This document shows, in pieces, positions 9,281 through 21,289 of a DNA stretch of 64,000 bases (positions within the stretch are counted from its first letter, which is position 1; the number at the start of each line of letters is the position of its first letter). The notes below the pieces were generated by a model. It did no database searches. It saw nothing but the letters and a program-made list of their open reading frames with translations, and had not been told where the DNA came from. Both the position numbers and the translations under genes were made by a program. Origin of the DNA: Prorocentrum cordatum (taxonomy: Eukaryota > Sar > Dinophyceae > Prorocentrales > Prorocentraceae); NCBI GenBank assembly GCA_963575745.1, contig CAUYUJ010016910.1:142001-206000 (forward strand), in the 5' to 3' direction.

Positions 9281-11959
9281 GAAGGGTATTCACGGCAAAC
9301 GGGCGATGGTTTGCGATCGCCTTGCCATGCTCATTTCCCCTTTCCATCGCTGAACGAATGGGCGATGATACGGCTGCCCGCTGGTCGGCGCCGCTCCCCC
9401 GATCAAGGAAAGCTTCCGCGATCTCCGCTCCTCGTGATCCGCGCGCCTGCGCGCCCCCGAGCTGCGCCTCATATTCGCCGACTCTGCGTTCTTCTCCTTG
9501 CCGATGCCCCGCGACAATTTCGGTGAGCGGCCGGTCTCCTCACCTGGCGGCCGCCTGTTGCATGGGGGCCGTCAAATGACGGCGCAGCGTCAGCACGCGG
9601 GCTTTCTGGGCTGTTACAACTACACATCTGCGCGCAACGAGATGGCACGCCAAGCCGTCGACGATATCAGCCGCCACTCCAAGGTCAACGACGCGCGGCC
9701 AATCGAATGTCAGCAACGTCTCGCCCGCATACGGAACGTGGAAAAGAGGGGGCACTTGCCCGCCCGAAGCGGGGATCTCTGCGCTGCCATCTGCCCGCGT
9801 GCGTCGGCGGCTTCTCCGCGGCGCGCCTCTCCCAGCCTGCGTCTTCACCGTCAGAGAGGCAGGGCAGCCCCTCTGCATCTCCGCCCCCCTCCCCCCCTTC
9901 CCCCTCCCTCCCAGCGACCTCCCTCTTCCTCCTCCCCGCGCGCCTCCTCCTGGTCGCCCTCTTCCATGCCCCCTGACAGGGGCAGCGAGGCCGCGGCGCA
10001 CGCCCCTCGCACGGTTTCCTTCCCCGGGGCCTTAGCCGTCTACGCGCGGCGCGAGGGGCGCGCGTCGTCGCCCCCCTCGCGGAGGGGCCAGCGCGCGCAT
10101 CTCCCGGCGAGGGCCCGCGCGACGGCGGCCGCCCCTGCGGGGGAGGGCTCGGGCGGGGGCCCCCATCGCTGAGGGGCGCCCCCGGGGCGAGGGGGCGCCG
10201 CCCAGCCCTCGACAGTGCGCTTTGCCAAAGGACGCGGCGACGGCAATGGCGACGGCGATGGAGATGGCGAGGGCGAGGATGGGTGCGAACATGCACTGTT
10301 GCGTTGAACCCAAGCGTTGTTCACGCGGGCGCCCAACCCCAGCCTTCGCCGCCTCCTCGGCGCCAGCCGCGCATCCGATTGGCAGGGCGCTCTTGAGCCC
10401 CTCGCCGATCTCCCCGAGCGTCTTCATCAAAGATGTCGCGGCGCCTCCTCCCGCCGAAACACACCATCCGCTTCTTCTCGCCGCGCGTCCACTTCAACCC
10501 GATCACGCGGCCCCTCTCGCAGCACGTCGCGCCGCGCTCTCGGTCGCGGCGGACGGAGGGGCGGGGCGGCTTCGGCGGGATCTCCTGCGCCCACGGATTC
10601 ACGTGGCCTTTCCTGCCCCCCCCTCGTCGTCCGCGCCATCCTCCACCTTCGGCTTCTTCTCGGCGGCCGCTGCTTCTCATCTATTTCGCAGACGCAGGCT
10701 TCTCTGCCGCGCGTGACCCCCCCCACACCCCTTGCGCGCCATCGCTCGGGCCCTCGCGGCTAGCCATGTTTCCTCTGCTGCCAGGTGGGCGCTGGGCTGC
10801 TGCGTCTTCTCCGCCCTGCCGTCGGGAAACGCTGCGCTCGCGAAGCCATCGTCTCCCATGGCAAACTGCCCCCGCTGGCCCCCTGACCGCAAACGTCGTC
10901 GCCGCGCGCGTCGGCCCGGAGCTGAAATCGCAGAACGCGGCGCTGGGTCCAGCAATTACCCCTTCCAGCAAAAACTCAAATATACTGTCGCGATCACGCA
11001 AAGAAACAAAACGTAAAACGGTTGCACCCGACGCCGCTTGCCCCGCCACCCCCGCCCCCCCCGAATTTCCGCCCACCCCCTCCTCCGCCCTCCTGCCCGA
11101 CCCCGCCCCTGCGCGCGATCTCCGTCGCGGTCGCCGGCCTCGCTCTCCATCGCCTCCTGCGACGAGAGCGCCGCCATCGGGCTCGCGGCAACCTGCCTCC
11201 GCTTCCTCTGCGGCCTCGGAGGCGAGCGGGCGCCGAAAGCGTTCGCGGTGACATCGCGCCCGCTGCCTCCGCCGGCGCCAGGCGACGCGGCGACCGCGGC
11301 AGATCTGGGAAGCGCCGCCGGCATGTCCGTCGCGGTCACATCGCGGAGCTGCCGTCGATATCGTCGCGATTGTCCTTCGACGCCCCTGCGCTTGGACTAG
11401 CCCTGCCAAGCTTCGACCCCGTCGCGCCCCCTAGCATCTTTGCGCGCGCCTCCACCATGGCCTGCGCCTTGGCGATGCAGAACTTGCCGCGCACATGGCT
11501 GAACGCATTGGGCGCCTCATGGCAGAAGCGCCGACGTTCCTCCTGGCGAATCTCCCATCTGACGCGCGCGGTGCGTTGCGCAAGCGGCAACACACATGCT
11601 ATTATGTATGAAGTCATCGACGCCCCCTGGCACGTGGCATTGCTCGATCAGCTGAATTACTGCTTCACCTGTGTACTCAGCTGCAGATGCGCGCGCCTTC
11701 GCCTCTCCGTGGCCGTTGGCCACACTGCCGCGGACCTCCGCGCGGGAGGCGCGTGAAGGCGCGACCCCTTGCTCGAGCCAATGCCAGCGCAGCTGCGGGG
11801 TACTGTTGCATACACGCGCAATGAAAAAGCAACTCCTCGCTCAGGGGATCCATGACGACGACAAGAACGACTAGGTCAAAATCCATGGGTTGTACTTTTC
11901 TGTAACCCAAAGAAAATGCTGGATCGCACAATTTTTCGACTCCGCTTTTTACATCGACA

Positions 11960-12165
11960 TTGGAATCTCAAGGCCAGGGGCCCCGTGAAGCACGAGAAAC
12001 CCGGGGAACCCAGGGCACCCGGGAACCCGTGGAACCCGAAGAACCCGAAGAACCCCCGAGAAACGGGCAACGCAACATTAGGAGGCGCTGGGGGCGGGGA
12101 GCCCGAGGAACCCAGGGAACCTCCGAGCAACGGGCAAGCTAACACTCCGAGGCGCCAACCTTTGA
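11960..12165 (+). repeat. GAACC module, copy 3
   Basis: GAAACCCGGGGAACCCAGGG-type repeats and a GGGGGCGGGGAGCCCGAG border, ending in CCGAGCAACGGGCAAG then GAGGCGCCAACC, like copy 1. From 12,165 to 13,060 I see no gene, RNA or repeat. Confidence 0.7.
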
Positions 12166-13064
12166 CCAAGTACAAGCCCTTTAGGCAAGCCGAATTCGGA
12201 AACAAATGCCTTGCGGAAGGCTCAGTCGATGAGAGAGGGGGGCACAGAAACAATAGACGAAACCGCAATCGCTACCATCATGGAGGAAGCCAGACGGAGG
12301 GAATTAAATACACGGGCGAAGTAAATCAATCCACGCGAAGCGCGCATGCTTAGCGTTGGACGCTGTCCCCTGAAAAGGCGATGGCCTTTGGGTAAGTCAA
12401 AACGGTGTAAGAGCATGAGGCAGACGCAGATGCGTTTGTTTATGTTTTAAAACATAAAACTTGGGCAGTGTAGGCGTGTTCTGTTTGCAGGGTGGCATGG
12501 TGTAACTGGCGACGTGGAGGATGAACTGATGGACCTGAGGAAAATTAAACCATGCGAGGTGCGAGTGGTGCCTTGAATGCGGTGGCCCACAATGGGGCAT
12601 CTAGCCCTCAACTCACACACCACACAAGTAGCCAAACCTCCCCACACGGATCGTCCACCACCCATTCCCCAACACATCTGGCCTTGAAACTGTAGCGGGA
12701 GTGGTGACAGCGAGCAAATAGAGAACAACGCATGCGTCCCAAGTTTGGTAAAATCGTTGACGGAGTAGAGAGAACGCAGCTGTATGGCCACGGGTACCAG
12801 GAGGTCCTCGGGGTACGAGGAGGGCTCTTGCACACAGACTGTTGGGAGGGGACGTGTTAAAGCGAGGGGTGCGTACATGTGTCCCCTCCCAACCACCACG
12901 TCAAGTCACCACTCCCCCAATCCACTTTCAGTCTGCTAGGGCCATATCCGCGCAGGTGTGAAGGGGACCGATGATGTAAAGCGTACTCAAGATCCTCTTC
13001 CTCCTCCTTCTCTTGGCGGCCCTCGGCATCGTCCCCCATCTTTGGGCGGGAGGAGGACCAGCTA

Positions 13065-13315
13065 GCAACAGCAGGAGCAAGAGGGACAGGAACAGGAACA
13101 GGAACGGGATACAGCAGAAGAAAAAAACATATGATGATAATAACAATGGGAAGGAAGACGCATGAACAGCAACAACAACAGCAACAGCAACAACAACAAC
13201 GAAACTAACAACGAACATAGACATAGCAAGAACAACAACACCAACAACGGCAACACCAATACAACCAACAACAATAACAACGACACCAACAACAGCAACA
13301 CACAATGCAAATACT
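13065..13315 (+). repeat. Degenerate CAACAA repeat
   Basis: ACAACAACAGCAACAAC-type triplets, preceded by a GGAACAGGAACAGG hexamer run. The Leu/Val-rich minus-strand frame is an artefact. From 13,315 to 13,920 no feature is seen. Confidence 0.8.
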
Positions 13316-13927
13316 GAACATATAAGTGTTACATGAAAACTAAAAAAAGAAAATGTTAGCCCTATGGCCCTGAAAATCACAGGGTGGGGATACAAACGGT
13401 GGGGTTTCGGGGGGGAGATGGATAATCAATTTTCCCCCGGCCACTCGTAGGTACGAACATATGTGAGTATGGACTTTACATGTCGTTGCCGCCCGTTCGT
13501 GACTTTTGAAAGCGGAAATGGCGAAAATCCCAAACCGTACCACACATTCGTTAGGAAAGCTCGACTGGTGAGAATGCAAGAGCCCTGCCGCGCATTCGTG
13601 GGAATGTTGATACGCAACATAAGAGGATCGCAACTTCGATTCGTACTTTCCCCGGCGATAATGAAGTTCGACCTCGCCGCCCCCTTCCCCCGACCAAGCC
13701 TGTCTTGGCCCCGGATACTCAGCTCTCAGGGTTTTATGGGGGCATGCTTAATTATACGGGCTGCCCGGTTAGCTGTCCCCCCCTCCTCCTCCCGCACTCG
13801 TCCTCTTCATCCTCATCTCCTTGGCCACCAATCACCACCAAAATCATCATCATCATGCTGTTCCTCCTCGTCCTGCCCCCAGAAGGAAAAAACGGTCCAA
13901 CAGCAAAAACACTGAGCACGTCCGAGT

Positions 13928-13942
13928 ATACACACACAGAAT

Positions 13943-13976
<34 letters not shown>

Positions 13977-14264
13977 ATGAACCTGCACCTGCACACGCAC
14001 ACCTACACCTACACACACACACACCTTTGCGTCGGCGGCTGGGCAGAGGTCGACTGCTCCGGCGGAAGGGACACGCCGCGTGCAAACTAAGGCCGCGATG
14101 CTAGGGAGGAGGAGGAGCCCCGGCGCGACGGAGGGAGAGGAAGCCCAGAGCTACCGGCGGCGGCAGGGGGCAGCGCCGCTCACACACACGCACACACACA
14201 CACTCACACACGCACACACACACACACACACACACCCGCACACACGCACACACACACACACACG

Positions 14265-14332
<68 letters not shown>
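13928..14332 (+). repeat. (CA)n dinucleotide arrays
   Basis: Two blocks, 13,928-14,025 (interrupted by GCACACG and CTGCACCTG) and 14,180-14,332 (nearly pure). All His/Thr or Cys/Val frames across them are artefacts. A CCT-rich stretch follows to 14,515. Confidence 0.95.
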
Positions 14333-14519
14333 CCAGAAAACGTACGACAACCTCCTCCCCGTTCCCCCCCTCCCTCTCTCTTCTACGCCCGCCTCCTCCA
14401 CCATCCCCTTCTGCGTCCTCCCCTCATGCGTCCTCCCCCTCCCCCATTCCCTCTGCGCCCTCCCCTCTGCGCGCCTCCCCCCCTCCTCCACCATCCCCCT
14501 TGCCCCCCCCCCCCCCGGC

Positions 14520-14690
14520 GGAAGAGGAGGACCAAGGAGGACCAGGAGGAGGCCCAGCAGGAGGCCCAGGAGGAGGACTGGGAGGAGGAGGAGGAGGAGG
14601 AGGAGGAGGAGGAGGAGGAGGAGGAGGACGAAAAGGACGACGAGGAGGACGAGGAGGAGGAGGAGGAGGAGGAGGAGGAGGAGGAGTGCG
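14520..14690 (+). repeat. (GGA)n microsatellite flanking LINE fragment
   Basis: GGAGGAGGAC blocks lead to a near-pure run at 14,578-14,688. It ends about 45 bp from the 3' end of the minus-strand LINE remnant. A second GGA tract bounds the other end of that remnant at 16,245. Confidence 0.9.
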
Positions 14691-14734
14691 GGCAGCCTGA
14701 GGCGAACGAGCCTCCTGAAGCTCAGCCGCCGTGC

Positions 14735-16235
14735 GCTAGGCGGAAAGTCTGGCTAGCGCACGACGAGAACGTGGGCAGCAGCCAGCAGTGCGTTCGGCTG
14801 GCTGGCCGTGGCCGTTCTGCACTTGTTGAAAAGATGGAGCGCAAGCACGATGCGTCGGATGGTGTCATGGAGCGACAACTCGCTCGGCGCAGGCGGGCAA
14901 GCTGCTGGGGGACCCAGCCCCCAGCGAGTCAATGTACTGAGGAGGAGTGGAGGGTCGGGGGACCAGAAGAGGCTCAAGAGGCGAGGACCGAAGAGGTAGT
15001 GGGGGAATGAATCTGGCTGCTCGCGGCAGCCGAACACGCAGCAGCGGGGCACGAGCACACGCATGCGAGCGGTGGTCGTCCACCCGCCAGCCAGGGTCTT
15101 GAACGTCGCCCAGTGCCAGCTCGTGCGAACGCTGCTCAGTGCACCAGTCAACGCTCGGCCAGAAGTGCAGGTTCAATCTGTAGGCCCCACGCGCCGACCC
15201 GCTCTGTGAGGGTGACGGCGAAGGCCGAGGCGAATGCAGCCTTGCGCAGAAAGGCTGCAAAGGCACGCTGGACATGGTGGTGGCGCGGCGGAGTAGTTGC
15301 CATGGCCACAATCCTTGTCCGCCAGCGCTGCGCGGTGAGCTTCTTGCATCATGACTGGTGTGAATGGAGGGGTGCGCTGCGCGTCTCGCAGCGGGGCATA
15401 GAACTGCACAGTGGCGCGCGGTTGCTCCGAGAAGCTGGGAGACCACAATCCGTCCAACCAGCGATGGAAAGAATCAACTGCACTCTCCTCCCATGTCGTG
15501 TCGCGGAGGTGAGTTCAGTCGGGTTCCCATAGCTCCGCCAAAGTGTGAGACGCAGAACGGGTGGCAGCTGCGACAGACATGGCCTGCTGCGACCGAATCA
15601 CTGGTGGCGGCGACCCAGTCCGCCATCGCGAGGAGGTCTACCTTGCGGAACGTGTTCGGCGTCAAACCTACCATCTTGTGACACATGTAATGCTCGCGAT
15701 GTACAATGGATGCGGGGACCGGAAAAACTGTCTCATATTGCTTAAAGTAGAAAGCACTGATGTTTTGTAGAGGCGAACAGTGGCGTCGCCTCCAAAGTGC
15801 ACATGCTGAGGCGAATGAGCGCTATGCCACCATGTCTGCCCAGGAGCGTGCCATTGGTCGGCCAGGGAGGCCGACGGGCCGAGGGAAGATCCCGAGGTAT
15901 TTGTCACCCCCCTCGATCGAAAACGAGCGCAAGGAGGGCGCGCACGCGGAAAGCAGGTCCTGGGTACGGGCAATGGTAGCAGGCGACGCTGCTGCCCAAA
16001 GAGGGACAGCTGCACACTTGCGAGGCTCACGCGACAAGAGTGCGAGGCGTGCGGCGACATCAAAGGCCTCAGTCACTTTGCCGATCACTCCGATGGATTC
16101 GCACATGATGCCCAGGTCGTCCGCACATGCGCCTTGGTAGTTCGTCGAGGTAGCGTCCAGATTGTCCAGGTCAATGGCGGCGGCGATGTGGCGGATCAGC
16201 GGGTCCATCGCAATCGCCCATGCGGACACGCTCGC
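14735..16235 (-). pseudogene. Truncated, frameshifted LINE reverse transcriptase
   Basis: Reading on the minus strand, the remnant opens at RT motif B (CPASVSAWAIAMDPLIR). It continues with the catalytic box as ACADDLGIM (A-A-D-D replacing Y-A-D-D), CAAVPLW, then KYLGIF, the post-palm motif. After frame changes near 15.85, 15.67 and 15.47 kb come thumb-like blocks (LYKTSVLSTLSNMRQFF, VGLTPNTFRKVDLLAMADW) and a C-terminal cysteine region (WATFKTLAGGWTTTARM, then CVFGC, HYLFGPRL). These match, in order, the palm-to-C-terminus of dinoflagellate-type non-LTR elements. Endonuclease, fingers and motif A are missing: the sequence changes to a GGA tract just upstream of motif B. It is dead, with at least three frameshifts. 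Confidence 0.75.
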
Positions 16236-16242
16236 TGGGCAG

Positions 16243-16422
16243 CGGAGGAGGAGGAGGAGGAGGAGGAGGAGGAGGGGGAGGAGTGGGAGGAGGAGGAGGA
16301 GGAGGAGGAGGAGGAGGAGGATCAGGAGATGGAGGATCAGGGGAGGAGGAGGAGGATCAGGAGGAAGAGGGGGAGGAGGGGAAGGAGGAGTAGGAGGAGG
16401 AGGAGGAGGAGGAGTTTGAACG
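16243..16422 (+). repeat. (GGA)n microsatellite
   Basis: GAGGAGGAGG with rare GAT and AGG interruptions. It joins the truncated 5' end of the LINE remnant to the type 2 cassette leader. Confidence 0.95.
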
Positions 16423-16461
16423 TTTTCGGCCCCACCAAAGGGTTGCAGAGGTCCCCTGGGA

Positions 16462-17275
16462 GGTTCCGGAGGCCTCGAGGGCGGGGCGTTTCGCCTGAGA
16501 CTCCCCCACCACTTATGACCCTCAAGCCTAAAAAGTGACAAAAGCTTCACAGATGGAGGGCGGGTCGTTTTCAAAATGTAGCTTTCGACTTAGCGCCGGA
16601 CATATTCGTTTTAAGCATTTGCACGAGCTTCGCGGATTGAGGGCGGATCGTTTTCAAAATGTGGCTCTCGCCTAAACGCCGCGCACACTCGTGTTAAACG
16701 TTCGCAAGAGCTTCAAGGATTGAGGAGGGGTCGTTTTCAAAATGTGGCTCTCGCCTTAGCGCCGCGCACATTCGTTTGTAAAATGTTGCACGAGCTTCAC
16801 GGATTGAGGGCGGCTCCTTTTCGCCTTAGCGCCGCGCACATTCGGTTGTAAAATGTTGAACGAGCTTCACGCATTGAGGGCGGTTCCTTTCAAAAGGTGG
16901 CTCTAGCCTTGGCGGCGCGCACATTCTTTTCTAAAATGTGCAAAGGTGTCACGGATTCCCATGGCCAGCGTACCAGAGACCGTGTTTCAGAAAGATTTAG
17001 CAGATGATGGAGCAACAGTTACGTTGGTTCGCGGTGTTGAAGTCCCAGGAGTGGCGTTCTGGCACGATTCAGGATCATCAAGACGCAACAGCCTGGCTGA
17101 TCCGTGGCGTTGGAATCACGAGAACAAGGTTTTAGCATGCTTCAGGGTCTTGGAACGGTTGCCTCCCAACGAGGCAGTTCCCCCAGTGGAATCGAACCGC
17201 TGCGGGGTCCTAGGAAGAGGGGAGCTTGCAGGGAGGGTGCACTCCAACATACTTGATGACCCTTGGGCTTACGCT
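16462..17275 (+). mobile_element. Type 2 cassette, copy A
   Basis: A leader (16,462-16,531) contains GGGCGTTTCGCCTGAGACT-like sequence, CACCACTTATGACCCT and CTAAAA. An array of about five units of 82-83 bp follows (16,545-16,950), with the landmarks CACGGATTGAGGGCGG, TCGTTTTCAAAATGTGGCTC and TAGCGCCGCGCACATTCG. Then comes a conserved non-repeat segment (16,950-17,275) with TTCGCGGTGTTGAAGTCCCA, GGCGTTCTGGCACGATTCAG and CAGTTCCCCCAGTGGAATCG. The CCT tract from 17,284 may belong to the cassette. Copies B and C at 59.5 and 61.7 kb have the same order of parts. No convincing ORF. The reverse complement near 17,193 contains GGTTCGATTCC, a perfect Pol III B-box, but no matching A-box was seen. Confidence 0.8.
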
Positions 17276-17283
17276 GGTCTTCG

Positions 17284-17660
17284 TGCTCCTCCTCCTCCTC
17301 CTCCTTATCCCCCCTCTCCACCATCCTGCTGACGCTCCTCCTCCTCCTCCTCCTCCTCCTCCTCTTCCTCCTCCTCCTACTCCTCCTACTCCTCCTCCTA
17401 TTCCTTTCTCCTTCTCCTCTTCCTCCTCCCTCTTCCCTCCTCCCTCCTCCTCCATCCTCCCTCCTCCTCCTCGTCCTCCTCCTCCCTTTTTCCTCCTCCT
17501 CCTCCTCCTCCTCCTCCTCCTCCTCTCCTCCTCCCTCCTCCTCCCTCCCCCATTCCCCTTCCCCCATTCCTCCCTCCTCCTCCTCCTCCTCCTCCTCCTC
17601 CTCCTCCTCCTCCTCCTCCTCCTCCTCCTCCTCCTCCTCCTCCTCCTCCTCCCCCCTCCC
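17284..17660 (+). repeat. (CCT)n tract following type 2 copy A
   Basis: About 375 bp of CCT/TCC triplets with minor variants, purest at 17,577-17,652. Ser, Pro or Leu frames on plus and Glu, Arg or Gly frames on minus run up to 400 codons and are artefacts. Confidence 0.95.
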
Positions 17661-17844
17661 CACCCTCCTCGCCCTCCGCGTTCTCGATGGAGAGCGGGGG
17701 CCACAGTGTTGGGGGGGGGGACAGGCAGGCGCAGCGCCCCGCCCGCGCCAGCTCTCCGGCGGCCCCGGGCCTGGCCAGCGCAGAGGCTGCGGGGCATGCC
17801 TGCGGGGGGCTCGCAGGTCCGTGGACGCTGTCGCCGAGGTCGGG

Positions 17845-18055
17845 GTCGTCCTCCTCCTCCTCCTCCTCCTCCTCCTCCTCCTCCTCCTCCACCTCCTCCT
17901 ACTCCCTCGTCCTCCTGGAAGGAGCCGTGTGTCGCAGGAGAGACCAGAGTTGTAGGCGGGGGCAGGGAAGGGGGAGAGGCCAGGAGGAGGAGGAGGAGGA
18001 GGAGGAGGAGGAGGAGGAGGAGGAAAGAGAGTGGGAGAGGAGGAGGAAGGAGCGA
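17845..18055. repeat. CCT tract then GGA tract (imperfect inverted microsatellites)
   Basis: CCTCCTCC at 17,850-17,912 and GGAGGAGG at 17,983-18,050 face each other across 70 bp and could pair. No gene is seen from 18,060 to 18,570. Confidence 0.85.
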
Positions 18056-18574
18056 GAATAGGCACTTATGTACAATTTGGTTCAAGACTTGGGCCCCCCA
18101 TTGAGAAAGCCCACAGGGTAGGTCTGAACGAATTGGGGGACGCCCGAAGCAAGGCCCAAAATCGGCCAGGGTAAGAATCCACGGACATGTCCAGACAAGA
18201 GCCAGCTGAGGGGTCTCGCTCCCATTCCTCCGGGCTGCAACGCTCTTCTGGTCCGCCGACTGGGTGTATTTACCCTCCGTCCTCACCATAATGCTCCTCT
18301 GAGCGATCCAACGGATTCTGGGCTCGTCAGGGGCGGCACTCCGAGCGGGAAGCGAGCGTCTCAAAGCAGTGGCCAACCGAGTCGTGAAGGGCGTGCAGGC
18401 ACAGCGGCGGGCGGGCGACCCTTGGAGGGGGGGCACGGCGTGGCCCGACGGCCCCCCTCAGTGGCATCAGGACTCACAGCGCGGAGGGAGCGGGGCTCGG
18501 ATGCCACCACTACTGAATTGGGGTGGAATTGGGGTGGGGCTCGCTATCCCCCGCAGAGAGACAGTCAACGCAAG

Positions 18575-18850
18575 AGGCGCCAAAGCCCCCGCATGCGAGG
18601 CCAAAGCCCAGGTGCCCACAACCCAGCTTGCAGGACGATCGAGCAGTGGACCGAAGCCCCAGCATGCGGGGCCCAGTTATGAGGGGGCACAGCCCATACA
18701 CGCGGTGACATCGCATGGGTCGAAGTCTCAGCATACAGGGTGAACGCGTGAGGTGCCAACGCCCCGGCATGAGCATGGCAACGCGCGAGGGGCTACGGAC
18801 CCGCAGGAGTATGCCGGCGCATGAACGCCCAAAGCCGCAGCACGAGGTGG
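18575..18850 (+). repeat. Degenerate CAGCATG-containing minisatellite
   Basis: A loose 28-32 bp unit with GCATGNGGGGCCA and AACGCCCCAGCATG motifs occurs about eight times. A shorter relative lies at 20,690-20,800. From 18,850 to 19,500 no further feature is seen. Confidence 0.55.
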
Positions 18851-19511
18851 CCGTGGCGGCGCTGGGGCGGTCTCACCTCGGGCAGGCGACACTCCAACCT
18901 GCCATAACCTGCGACATGAGCAGGGGGCACGACAGGCTCCTGCCACGATGCCTGGGAAGCCTTCACGGGCACGCCTCGTACACATCGCACGGGATTAAGG
19001 AGCGACTGAGCCTGATCAAGCCAGATCGAGCTGCGCGCGGGAACACTTCCTCGACGATGGGACTGTTTGCGGAGGCGAAGGCAGGGCGCCTCCAGGGTGC
19101 CAGATCTGGCCGAAATCGGTGCGCTCCCCCGAAACGCCGACCACGGCCCCCCCCCAACATGGTGGAGATCGACCAGAAGTTCGGCCAGCGCCCAGCTGGC
19201 CCCAGGACGCCCCAGGGCCATCTCCCCGCCCCGATTGGCCCCGAGGATGTGCCAGGGCCAATGACGCTACGGAGCTCGTCTTCAAGGATGGGGCCGTGTT
19301 CGGTTGGCCATCCACCCTGGGCAAAACGGCTCCACCGCTACACCCCCAGCACTGCAATCTCAACACAGGCCTCAGTGCTCGACAGCACCGCCACCGCTCC
19401 CGCGGCGGAGAAGCTAGCCACCCCTTTGAGGAGACGGACGCCGGCGTCTCCAAGTTCTGCAGAACGGCACACGCGACCTGGCCGTCTGCTGCATAGTAGC
19501 CACATGCGGTA

Positions 19512-19650
19512 GGATATCTTGCTATAAGAAATCTACGGGCATGCTTGTCGTCGACGATTAGCCTTGCTGACACACGCCAGGGCTTCTGCAAGCCCCAAGA
19601 GACATTGGGAGATAAGAAACTTCCGTGGAGCACCTGCTGGTAGGCCGGTC
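19512..19650 (+). repeat. Dispersed repeat R, copy 1
   Basis: Blocks GATATCTTGCTATAAGAAAT, CAGGGCTTCTGCAAGCCCC, GGGAGATAAGAAACTTCC and AGCACCTGCTGGTAGGCCG align in order with 25,280-25,425, which lies in an intron of the FKBP-like gene. Non-coding. It is followed 80 bp later by MITE-like copy 2. Confidence 0.6.
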
Positions 19651-19728
19651 TCTAACTGTATGCCGCCAACGACGGTGCTGAGGCAGCCCGCTCTCTGCAT
19701 GTCAGCACCTGCCCAAGTGCACAGGTAG

Positions 19729-19936
19729 AGGCCTCCCAAATGGGGTCCGAATAGATGGGGTCGCAGGATCGCGCCGCATCGCCGATGCATCGGCAATGCA
19801 TCACCGATGCATCGGCGACGTCGGCGATGCAGCGGCGACGCGTGCGCGGAGAAACTCGGGCCCCACATCGAGCCGCATCGCGATGCGGCGCGATCCTCCG
19901 ACCCCATCGACTCCGACCCCATCTGGTGGGAGGCCT
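19729..19936. mobile_element. MITE-like foldback element, family M, copy 2 (complete)
   Basis: About 208 bp with terminal inverted repeats of about 50 bp. The left arm begins AGGCCTCCCAAATGGGGTCC and continues to GGATCGCGCCGCATCG. The right arm is its imperfect reverse complement, ending GGTGGGAGGCC. The core is a run of GATGCATCGGCGA palindromes. Both sides abut TAG (TAG before AGGCC, TAG after GGCC), as in copy 4, which could be a 3-bp target duplication. No ORF. Confidence 0.8.
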
Positions 19937-20472
19937 AGAACAGGCGCGCAGGGGTCCCCAGCGTGCAGCAGGCGGGCGCGGCTCCAGCACGGAGGGTGGC
20001 CCGGCTGGCAGGGCGCACCGCAGTGCGTTGTGGGGCACACGGCGCCCAAACCTTCGACGACTCGACTTTTTCAGCTAACGCAGGAGTGACCCTGGGTACG
20101 AGTGACCTTTGGTGCGCGGTTTTTGGGGGGGGCCGCGACTGGGCCAAACACAAGCGCGCAAAACGCCACTATCGCATCGCGGTCGGCGCACGGGGGACTC
20201 CACATGGGCCCGCACGCGAGGTGACTCCGGCGAAGGTTCACTATTTGCGTCTCGCCGAGTTGTCTTCGAATCGCTGCCCCCCCCCGCATCTTGGCCCCCC
20301 TCCCCAGGCTCGAGGAGGCCAGGGTCGCTGCCGAAGCCGCGGCGGCTGCGTCCTGCAGGCCGAGGGCGAGGGGGGGGAGGCCGTGCCCACTGTCCGTGCG
20401 CCTGCACGGCGCTGCCGCTGGAGGCTGCCGGCGCTGCGCGGTCGACGATCCACCTGCTCGCACACTCCTGGA

Positions 20473-20668
20473 GGCCTGGAAATGGGCGTCAACACCAACA
20501 CAAGGGGTTTGCCTCCACAGGGGGAAGATGATCCTAGGTTTCGGCGTTGGTGGTAGTATTTCGGTCACCTTGGAAGCCAGAACATGACCACCATCGCCGA
20601 GATCGGGGTCTTCTTTCCCTCGGTGGAGGCACACCGCCGATATTGGTGTTGGTGTCAACCTCTAGGCC
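20473..20668. mobile_element. Foldback (MITE-like) element, family F
   Basis: The whole segment is one long imperfect palindrome. The left arm GGCCTGGAAATGGGCGTCAA then CACCAACAC, GCCTCCACAGGGGGAAGA and GGTTTCGGCGTTGGTGGT pairs with the right arm GACCACCATCGCCGAG, CTTCTTTCCCTCGGTGGAGG, GGTGTTGGTGTCAACCTCTA and GGCC. A centre of about 30 bp stays unpaired. Like family M it begins GGCCT and ends AGGCC. No ORF. Confidence 0.7.
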
Positions 20669-20689
20669 CGCGACACTTGCGCGGAGGTC

Positions 20690-20800
20690 AACGCACGAGG
20701 GTCCCAAGCGAAAGCATGCTGGGTCACAAAATGAGGGACCAACACCCCAGCATGTTAGCGCGACGGGCCAACATCCAGACATGAGGAGCCAACGCGTCAA
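20690..20800 (+). repeat. Short CCAGCATG minisatellite
   Basis: Three or four units with AGCATGCTGGGTCA and CCCCAGCATG resemble the array at 18,575. From 20,800 to 21,290 no gene is supported. Confidence 0.45.
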
Positions 20801-21289
20801 CGACTGATCTCGGCCAGGTCTGCACCACATCTTGGATGTGGTGCGTCCATACGGCGTGTCTAATGAACAGATGAAGGCTGTTAGACACGTTCCAGTGCAA
20901 GGGAGGAGGGAAAGGGGAGGGAAAGGGAGGAAAGAGGGGCAGAGGGGAGCATCCCTCTGGACTGCTACAGCAGGGACTTTGCTGCCGCGCGTAGAACATG
21001 CAAATTCAACCTTGCCTGCGTCGTAGAACTTCACACGATGCACACACTCGCCCATGGAAGCTGCGGCAGCCGCACACGCGCATCAATCAAGCCAGCCGCG
21101 GCCCAGGCAACGCGCCGACGAGCTTCCCGAGCTGCTGCGGCCGGGGCATCCGAAGACTTCGCGCGCCCATCAGACGGCGCCCGCCGCCTGCTCGCCAGCG
21201 CTCCGACCACCCAGCTCGCCAGCGCGGAGGCGCCCTACCCAGGGCGCGATGTGTCGCCGTCCAGGATACCCTCAGGGCGCTGGGGCTCG

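Noticed and set aside
17180-17210. tRNA gene on the minus strand
   Set aside because: There is a perfect B-box and a partial T-arm, but no acceptor stem, A-box or anticodon arm in position.
17210-18436. A 408-codon minus-strand ORF and matching plus-strand ORFs
   Set aside because: Most of their length is poly-Glu, Gly, Arg, Ser or Leu from CCT and GGA tracts.
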